DNA of 11,135 nt, taken from positions 1 through 11,135 of the forward strand of contig JAGRHX010000721.1 of the NCBI GenBank assembly GCA_020444775.1, written 5' to 3'. This DNA is from Gammaproteobacteria bacterium (GTDB lineage Bacteria; Pseudomonadota; Gammaproteobacteria; HK1). The notes under the pieces were generated by a model. It had not been told where the DNA came from and did not search any database. It saw only the letters and a list, made by a program, of their open reading frames with translations. Of this stretch, positions 6,131-11,135 are shown piece after piece. The stretch's first letter is position 1, and each line of letters starts with the position of its first letter. The position numbers and the translations under genes are program-made.

Positions 6131-7558
6131 ATGCCAAGCATTGAAAAAGAACGAACTGGCGTCGGCGTCACGACGGCTGGCTATCGTATCGAGCGCGACT
6201 CGCTCGGCGAGGTGCGTGTGCCTGTCGATGCGCTGCACGGCGCACAGACCCAGCGGGCTCTGGACAACTTCGATTTCAGCGAGCGTCGGATGCCAGCGCT
6301 GATGATCCGTGCCATCGGCCTGGTCAAGGCCAGCGCCGCGCAGGTGAACGGCGAGCTCGGTCTGCTGAACCCCCGTAAGGCAGCGGCCATCATCGAGGTC
6401 GCGCAGAGAATCGCGACTGGAGAGCTGGATCAGGCATTTCCGGTCGATGTATTCCAGACCGGTTCGGGTACCAGCTTCAACATGAATGCCAACGAGGTCA
6501 TCGCGAGGCTGGCAAGCGAAGCCGGTGGCTTCGAGGTGCACCCCAACGACGACGTGAATCGTTGTCAGAGCTCCAACGACGTGGTGCCGAGCTGTATCCG
6601 TATCGCCGCCGTGCTCGGCATCGTCGAGCGGCTGAATCCGGCATTGGAGTCTCTGGAGGCGTCGCTGGGCGAGCGCATGCGGGCGTTGCGATCGGTGACC
6701 AAGACCGGGCGCACGCACCTGATGGATGCCATGCCACTGACCTTTGCCCAGGAGCTTTCCGGCTGGCAGGCGCAGATGACAGCGAGTCGACAGCGTATTG
6801 GTGGCTGTCTGGGGCGATTGCTGGCCTTGCCGCAAGGCGGCACGGCGATCGGTACCGGTGTGAACGCGCATCCGGAGTTCGCGTTGCGCTTCGCGCAACG
6901 GCTGTCGTCCACCACCGGGCAGGCTTTCGTGCCAAAGAGCAGCTTCTTCGAAGGCATCAGCAGCATCGATGACGTGGTCGAGCTGCACGGCCAGCTGAAG
7001 ACCCTGGCGGTGGCGCTGATGAAGATCGGCAACGATCTGCGTTGGATGTCGAGCGGACCGCTTGCCGGGCTTGCCGAGATCAGCCTGCCGGCCCTGCAGC
7101 CCGGCAGCAGCATCATGCCTGGAAAGGTGAATCCGGTGATCCCGGAGGCGATCACGATGATCTGTGCGCAGGTGATCGGTAACGACACCACGGTGACCAT
7201 TGCCGGGCAGTCCGGTAACTTCCAGCTCAACTGCATGCTGCCGGTCGCGGCGAGCAACACCTGCGAGAGCCTGGGCTTGCTCACTGCCGGCGTCACCGCG
7301 TTGTCAGAGCGGGTGATCCCGGGCATGCAGCCTGACGTCGCGTCCCTGTCCGAGTCGCTGCGCTGCAATCCGATCCTGGCAACCGCGCTCAATGAGCGCT
7401 TCGGCTACGACCGGGTTGCGGAGATCGTCAAGCAGGCCTGGTCGCAGCGACGGCCCATCGTCGACGTCGCCGAGGAGCTGAGCGGACTCGACCGCGACGA
7501 ATTGGAGCGTCTGCTCGACCCGGTCCGATTGACCGGCGAGTCCACGCCCGAGCGCTGA
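6131..7558 (+). CDS. fumC: class II fumarate hydratase, FumC1-like
   Basis: Iron-free fumarase that interconverts fumarate and L-malate in the TCA cycle; a cytoplasmic homotetramer. It has 475 residues, close to the usual 460-467, with about 15 extra N-terminal residues. The ATG at 6131 has GGAG at 6121-6124; no other ATG lies nearby downstream. Motifs in order: GAQTQRALDNF (37-47), FQTGSGTSFNMNANE (108-122), HPNDDVNRCQSSND (137-150, the second carboxylate-binding area), GRTHLMDA with His196, and the mobile loop GSSIMPGKVNPVIPEA (325-340) that carries the catalytic serine. GTS.NMNANEV, THLMDAMP and NPVIPEA match Pseudomonas aeruginosa FumC1 rather than E. coli FumC, whose loop ends NPTQCEA. 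Some positions are shared with aspartase, but PGKVN (aspartase has PAKVN) favours fumarase. FumC1 in Pseudomonas is linked to sodA and iron limitation; no sodA is visible here. Function assigned with high confidence. Confidence 0.93.
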   Translation: MPSIEKERTGVGVTTAGYRIERDSLGEVRVPVDALHGAQTQRALDNFDFSERRMPALMIRAIGLVKASAAQVNGELGLLNPRKAAAIIEVAQRIATGELDQAFPVDVFQTGSGTSFNMNANEVIARLASEAGGFEVHPNDDVNRCQSSNDVVPSCIRIAAVLGIVERLNPALESLEASLGERMRALRSVTKTGRTHLMDAMPLTFAQELSGWQAQMTASRQRIGGCLGRLLALPQGGTAIGTGVNAHPEFALRFAQRLSSTTGQAFVPKSSFFEGISSIDDVVELHGQLKTLAVALMKIGNDLRWMSSGPLAGLAEISLPALQPGSSIMPGKVNPVIPEAITMICAQVIGNDTTVTIAGQSGNFQLNCMLPVAASNTCESLGLLTAGVTALSERVIPGMQPDVASLSESLRCNPILATALNERFGYDRVAEIVKQAWSQRRPIVDVAEELSGLDRDELERLLDPVRLTGESTPER

Positions 7559-7646
7559 TTCGCGGTCCGCGTATCTCATCCGCCATTCGGCTGGATTCGC
7601 CGCGTCGAAGCGGTCTGCCAGACAGATTCAGATAGCGAGCTCGTCA

Positions 7647-8315
7647 ATGAAGAAGGATATCGAGCACCGGGCCTTCGCCGTGATCGGCCTGGGCAGCTTT
7701 GGCAGTACGGTGGCGGTAGAGCTGGCCCGACTGGGTAACCGGGTGATCGGTATCGACTGTGACGAGCTGCCGGTCAGCCAGCTCGCCGATCTGCTCAGCG
7801 ATGCGGTGATCGCGGACGGACGTGACGAGCGTGCCCTCAAGGAGCTGGACCTCGGTCGCTACGACGCGGTGCTGATCGCCATCGGCAACGATCTCGAGGC
7901 GAGCATCGTCTCGACGATGAACGTGAAGATGCTGGGCGTCGAGCAGATCTGGGTGAAGGCCGTGTCCCGAACCCATCATCGTATCCTGTCCAAGATCGGC
8001 GCCGACAGGGTCGTGGAGCCGGAGCGAGAGTTCGGCATGCACGTCGCGCAGATGTTGCACAATCCATCCGTCTATGACTACGTGAGCCTGGGCAACGGTT
8101 TCAACGTGGTCAATTTCGAGGTTCCAAAGCAGCTTGATGGCAGGTCGCTTGGTGAGCTCGGGCTGGGCGGTATCGACGAGCTGCGCTGTCTGGGCCTGAT
8201 GCGTGGTTCGGAGTACCTGCCACCCGAGCGGGCTGACACCATCCTGCGCGAGCACGATCGCTTGTTGCTGCTCGGCCGGCGCCAGGCCTTGCGCCAGTTC
8301 AGTGACAAGGTCTGA
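7647..8315 (+). CDS. ktrA: KtrA/TrkA-type potassium uptake regulatory subunit
   Basis: Cytoplasmic gating ring subunit of a Ktr potassium transporter. It has 222 residues, the same length as Bacillus subtilis KtrA, and one RCK unit rather than the two found in TrkA. Residues 9-125 form the nucleotide-binding RCK_N domain: FAVIGLGSFGSTVA (10-23) is the Rossmann glycine loop, VIGIDCDE (33-40) ends in acidic residues expected to bind the ribose, and VIADGRDE (54-61), VLIAIG (75-80) and IWVKAVSRTHHRILSKIGAD (101-120) follow. VVEPEREFG (122-130) closes the domain. RCK_C spans about 140-215, ending in DRLLLLGRR. The ATG at 7647 has no strong Shine-Dalgarno; the upstream GCGAG is weak. It lies 88 bp after fumC and 6 bases before ktrB, so it starts a two-gene transport operon. 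ATP/ADP or NAD binding is known for the family. Confidence 0.93.
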   Translation: MKKDIEHRAFAVIGLGSFGSTVAVELARLGNRVIGIDCDELPVSQLADLLSDAVIADGRDERALKELDLGRYDAVLIAIGNDLEASIVSTMNVKMLGVEQIWVKAVSRTHHRILSKIGADRVVEPEREFGMHVAQMLHNPSVYDYVSLGNGFNVVNFEVPKQLDGRSLGELGLGGIDELRCLGLMRGSEYLPPERADTILREHDRLLLLGRRQALRQFSDKV

Positions 8316-8321
8316 ACACCG

Positions 8322-9716
8322 GTGCGGCTGCTTCAGGGCCTGCGCGGGCGCGTGAACCGGCTGCTGGTCGAGACCTGGCTGTGGCGATTTCTGCGCGTGC
8401 CATCGCAGCTCGACATCCCGCCACCGGTGCTGCTCGCGAGCTTCTATGCGGGTCTGGTGCTGCTCGGCGGTCTGCTGTTGTCGCTACCGTTGTGCAATCA
8501 GCAGCCCATCGGTCTCGGCCAGGCGTTGTTCACGGCGGTCTCGGCGGTGACCGTGACCGGTCTCACCGTGGTCGATACCGGCAGTCAGTTCAGCGTGACC
8601 GGGCAGATCGTGATCCTGACCCTCATTCAGCTCGGCGGTATAGGCCTGATGAGCGTCGCGGTCCTGGTGTTGTCGTTGATGGGTATGCAGGTCGGACTGC
8701 GCGAGCGGATCTTCCTGCGCGAGGACCTGCATCATACCTCGCTGGTGGAGCTGATGAGCCTGGTCTGGATCGCGGTTCGGGTTGCGCTGGTCTGCGAGCT
8801 GGTCGGTGCGTTGCTGCTGGCGGCGCGCTTCGTTCCCGTGTACGGCTGGCCGGAAGGCATCTGGCAGGCGGTGTTCCACGCCGTATCGGCCTTCAACAAC
8901 GCCGGGTTCTCGCTGTCCGCCGACAGCCTCAGTGGCTGGGTCGACGATCCGCTGGTCAACCTGGTGGTCGGCGCGCTGATCGTCATCGGCGGTATCGGCT
9001 ACGTGGTGCTGTGGGAGCTGGGGCATCGGCGAAGCTGGCGGCGTCTGTCGCTGCACGCGAGGTTGACGCTGGGTGGCAGCGTGGTGCTCTGGGTCACGGG
9101 CACGGTGCTGATTGCGGCGCTGGAATGGCGCAATCCGGGAACCTTGGGTGGTCTGGGCAACGACGCCGGCAGGGTGCTGGCGGCGTGGTTTCAATCGGTG
9201 ACCACGCGCACCGCCGGTTTCAACACGCTCGACATCGCAGCGCTGCATCAAAGCACCGCGTTGTTGATGATCGTGCTGATGCTGATCGGTGGTGGTACCA
9301 CCTCGACCGCCGGTGGTCTGAAGGTCACGACCCTCGCGGTGCTGTTCCTGGCGACCCTCGCGTTCTTCAGGCGTCGTCCCCAGATCCATGTGTTCGGACG
9401 CAGCCTGCAGACCGACGACGTAATGAAGGTGCTGGCCCTGACGGTGGTGGCGATGGTCCTGGTCACCGGCGGCACCTTCGTGATTGCCTTGAGCAATCCG
9501 CAGCCCATGTTCGATCTGGCCTTCGAGGTGGTCTCGGCCTTTGGCACCGTGGGACTGAGTCGCGGCCTGACCGCCGACCTCGATGCCTTGGGTCAGGGCA
9601 CCCTGGCCATGATCATGTTCATCGGCCGGATGGGGCCGCTGACGCTCGGGGTCTTCCTGGCGACCCGCTCACGCGCTGCCATCCGTTATCCCGCTGGTCG
9701 ACTCTATCTGGGCTGA
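8322..9716 (+). CDS. ktrB: Ktr/Trk-type potassium channel subunit
   Basis: Inner-membrane, potassium-translocating subunit that pairs with KtrA; Na+-dependent K+ uptake is typical of the family. It has 464 residues. The start is GTG at 8322, only 6 bases after the ktrA stop, with AAGG at 8307-8310 inside the end of ktrA, so coupling is likely. The protein consists of four linked M1-P-M2 repeats. Each pore loop with its filter glycine is visible: SAVTVTGLTV (Gly80), SAFNNAGFSL (Gly195), TTRTAGFNTL (Gly299) and SAFGTVGLSRG (Gly411). Between repeats, GGGTTSTAGGLKVTT (323-337) is the mobile gating loop of the third M2 helix. The cytoplasmic N-terminus is basic. The C-terminus is short (AGRLYLG), normal for KtrB. 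KtrB is preferred over TrkH because of its length and the single-RCK partner. It probably restores potassium after osmotic upshift. Confidence 0.94.
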   Translation: MRLLQGLRGRVNRLLVETWLWRFLRVPSQLDIPPPVLLASFYAGLVLLGGLLLSLPLCNQQPIGLGQALFTAVSAVTVTGLTVVDTGSQFSVTGQIVILTLIQLGGIGLMSVAVLVLSLMGMQVGLRERIFLREDLHHTSLVELMSLVWIAVRVALVCELVGALLLAARFVPVYGWPEGIWQAVFHAVSAFNNAGFSLSADSLSGWVDDPLVNLVVGALIVIGGIGYVVLWELGHRRSWRRLSLHARLTLGGSVVLWVTGTVLIAALEWRNPGTLGGLGNDAGRVLAAWFQSVTTRTAGFNTLDIAALHQSTALLMIVLMLIGGGTTSTAGGLKVTTLAVLFLATLAFFRRRPQIHVFGRSLQTDDVMKVLALTVVAMVLVTGGTFVIALSNPQPMFDLAFEVVSAFGTVGLSRGLTADLDALGQGTLAMIMFIGRMGPLTLGVFLATRSRAAIRYPAGRLYLG

Positions 9717-9748
9717 AGCTCGCGGCCGCGCACGATTGCGTGTTTCGC

Positions 9749-9775
9749 TCGACGGTGGACGGGCGCTGGTATGCT
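9749..9775 (+). promoter_or_regulatory. possible promoter of the DNA ligase gene
   Basis: TATGCT (9770-9775) matches a sigma-70 -10 box in four or five positions, with TCGACG (9749-9754, four of six matches) upstream at a short 15-base spacing. It lies about 70 bases before the ligase start, in the 131-bp gap after ktrB. The short spacing makes this weak; the ligase could also be read from the ktr operon. Confidence 0.25.
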
Positions 9776-9847
9776 GAGCGCACGTTCCCGAGCCCGTGAC
9801 GTTTCCCCGACCTGCCCGGCCATGCCCGAGACCTCGAACCTTCAGTG

Positions 9848-11135
9848 ATGCTGTACGAACGATTGGTGCAGACCTCCGACGCCATCGCGCGCACGCCTGG
9901 CCGCCGGGCGAAGATCGAGGCGCTCGCGAGCCTGCTGCGTGAGCTGGACACCGTCGAGGTCCCGATCGGCGTGAGTCATCTGAGCGGCCAGCTGCGGCAG
10001 GGCCGGATCGGCCTGGGCCCGGCCGCGCTCGACTCGCTGGACGGCGCCTACGCGCCGCGCGCGATGCTGAGCCTACGGACAGTGGACGCGGCCTTCACGG
10101 AGCTGGCCGAGACGCGTGGCGCCGGGTCGGGCGCGCGACGCCAGCAGCTGCTGCGAGAACTGTTCGCGCGGGCCACCAAGGCGGAGCAGAGCTTCCTGCG
10201 TCGCCTGGTCCTGGGTGAGCTGCGTCAGGGAGCCCTGGACGGCGTCATGGCCGATGCCATCGCCCGTGCCAGCGGCCTCCATGCGGCTGAAATCCGGCGT
10301 GCAATCATGCTTGCCGGGGACACCCGGGCGGTCGCCATAGCCGTGCTGAGTGAGGGAGCCGGCGCACTGGGCGACTTCGATCTGCTGCCCGGTCGGGCGG
10401 TCAGACCGATGCTGGCCTCGCCGGTCGACGATCTGGCGACCGCGCTGCAGCTGATGCCCGAGGCGCTGATCGATTACAAGCTGGACGGCGTGCGGGTCCA
10501 GGTGCATCGCTATCTTGGACGCATCGAGGTATTTACTCGAAATCTCAACGAGATCGCGGCTCGGGTGCCTGAGGTGCTGGCCGTGATCGAGGCATTGCCA
10601 ATGGGCGACATGGTTTTGGATGGTGAGCTCCTGGCGTTGCGTGAGGATGGCCGACCGCATCCCTTTCAGGTGACCATGAGTCGTTTCGGGCGGCGTGGTG
10701 ACAGCGATGACCGGCGGCGTCGTCTTCCGCTGCGATTGTTTGCGTTCGACTGTCTGTACTGGGATCGTCCGCTCATCGATCGCGACCTGCGTGAGCGCGT
10801 CTCGCTCATGCAGGAGCGATTGCCGGCCGAGATCATCGTTCCACGTCTGCAGCTGCTGGCCGACCACCCGCACCGTGAGCAGGTCGCCGAGGACTTCATT
10901 CGTACCGCGCAAGAGGTTGGTCACGAGGGTGTGATGATCAAGTCACTCCAGTCGACCTATCAGGCCGGCAGTCGGGGCGCCGCCTGGCTCAAGCTCAAGC
11001 AAGCACATACCCTGGATCTCGTGGTGCTGGCCGCCGAGTGGGGTAGTGGCCGGAGGCGCGGTTGGCTCAGCAATCTGCATCTGGGGGCGCGGTCCGAGGA
11101 CGGTAGGGGCTTCGTGATGCTGGGCAAGACCTTCA
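9848..11135 (+). CDS. lig: ATP-dependent DNA ligase, mycobacterial LigB type, 3' end cut
   Basis: Seals nicks in duplex DNA through a lysyl-AMP intermediate. It runs off the right edge after 429 codons; the family is about 510 residues long, so roughly 80 residues of the OB domain are missing. The ATG at 9848 directly follows an in-frame GTG at 9845; neither has a clear Shine-Dalgarno. Residues 1-180 are the helical DNA-binding domain (VSHLSGQLRQGRIGLG, AEQSFLRRLVLGELRQGALDGV in two pieces). The adenylation domain has motif I YKLDGVR with nucleophile Lys211, TRNLNE (Arg231), motif III LDGELLAL (Glu260), motif IIIa RLFAFDCL, motif IV EGVMIKS (360-366) and motif V AWLKLKQ (379-385). HTLDLVVLAAEWGSGRRRG (387-405) and LSNLHLGARSEDG follow M. 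tuberculosis LigB almost residue for residue, as I remember it. It is unrelated to NAD-dependent LigA. A repair or accessory role is inferred; a transfer origin is possible. Confidence 0.93.
   Translation, partial: MLYERLVQTSDAIARTPGRRAKIEALASLLRELDTVEVPIGVSHLSGQLRQGRIGLGPAALDSLDGAYAPRAMLSLRTVDAAFTELAETRGAGSGARRQQLLRELFARATKAEQSFLRRLVLGELRQGALDGVMADAIARASGLHAAEIRRAIMLAGDTRAVAIAVLSEGAGALGDFDLLPGRAVRPMLASPVDDLATALQLMPEALIDYKLDGVRVQVHRYLGRIEVFTRNLNEIAARVPEVLAVIEALPMGDMVLDGELLALREDGRPHPFQVTMSRFGRRGDSDDRRRRLPLRLFAFDCLYWDRPLIDRDLRERVSLMQERLPAEIIVPRLQLLADHPHREQVAEDFIRTAQEVGHEGVMIKSLQSTYQAGSRGAAWLKLKQAHTLDLVVLAAEWGSGRRRGWLSNLHLGARSEDGRGFVMLGKTF

Noticed and set aside
5000..6988. Minus-strand open frame of 662 codons
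   Set aside because: It is antisense to fumC and overlaps two supported minus-strand genes in another frame; the composition is Arg/Ala/His-rich noise.
8381..9799. Plus-strand frame of 472 codons overlapping ktrB
   Set aside because: It is the shifted frame of ktrB; the ktrB frame contains all four pore loops and hydrophobic segments, whereas this one is hydrophilic noise.
9717..9847. Possible small gene or terminator after ktrB
   Set aside because: No strong hairpin and no frame with a ribosome site was found in this 131-bp gap.

Overview
The window is GC-rich bacterial chromosome with dense, compact genes. It most resembles a proteobacterium, probably a gammaproteobacterium: there is an entericidin-type lipoprotein, a CsbD protein, a class II fumarase like Pseudomonas FumC1, and a proteobacterial LeuC. 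I cannot name the genus from the sequence. No phage, transposase, CRISPR array, rRNA or tRNA was seen.

Layout. (1) 1-1647, plus strand: the 3' three quarters of leuC and a complete leuD, the two subunits of isopropylmalate isomerase. No leuB follows. (2) 1797-2537, plus strand: a glycine-rich DUF533/TerB-like protein. It ends at a strong hairpin that also ends the converging minus-strand genes. (3) 2606-5643, minus strand: five small or medium genes, each with a clear Shine-Dalgarno sequence. These are an entericidin-like lipoprotein and a CsbD protein in one operon, an orphan acidic 107-residue protein with its own terminator, a 271-residue protein with a central glycine-rich membrane segment, and an 87-residue very hydrophilic protein. 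They are separated by unusually long gene-less stretches (2986-3514 and 3839-4479). The second holds a perfect four-tract G-quadruplex motif enclosed by a hairpin stem. (4) 6131-7558, plus strand: a FumC1-like fumarase preceded by about 490 bp without a convincing gene. (5) 7647-9716, plus strand: ktrA and ktrB, the regulatory and membrane subunits of a Ktr potassium uptake system. (6) 9848 to the right edge, plus strand: an ATP-dependent DNA ligase strikingly similar to mycobacterial LigB, cut at about residue 429 of an expected ~510.

How the parts fit. The flanks are ordinary metabolism, ion transport and DNA repair. The centre looks like an envelope and osmotic-stress islet: CsbD, entericidin, a hydrophilin-like protein and a glycine-zipper protein are types often induced in stationary phase or at high osmolarity, and KtrAB potassium uptake next to them fits the same theme. 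That joint role is inference from family membership and proximity. I found no clear new defence, secretion or mobile system. The parts that look least described are the 107-residue orphan, the 271-residue protein and the G-quadruplex hairpin.
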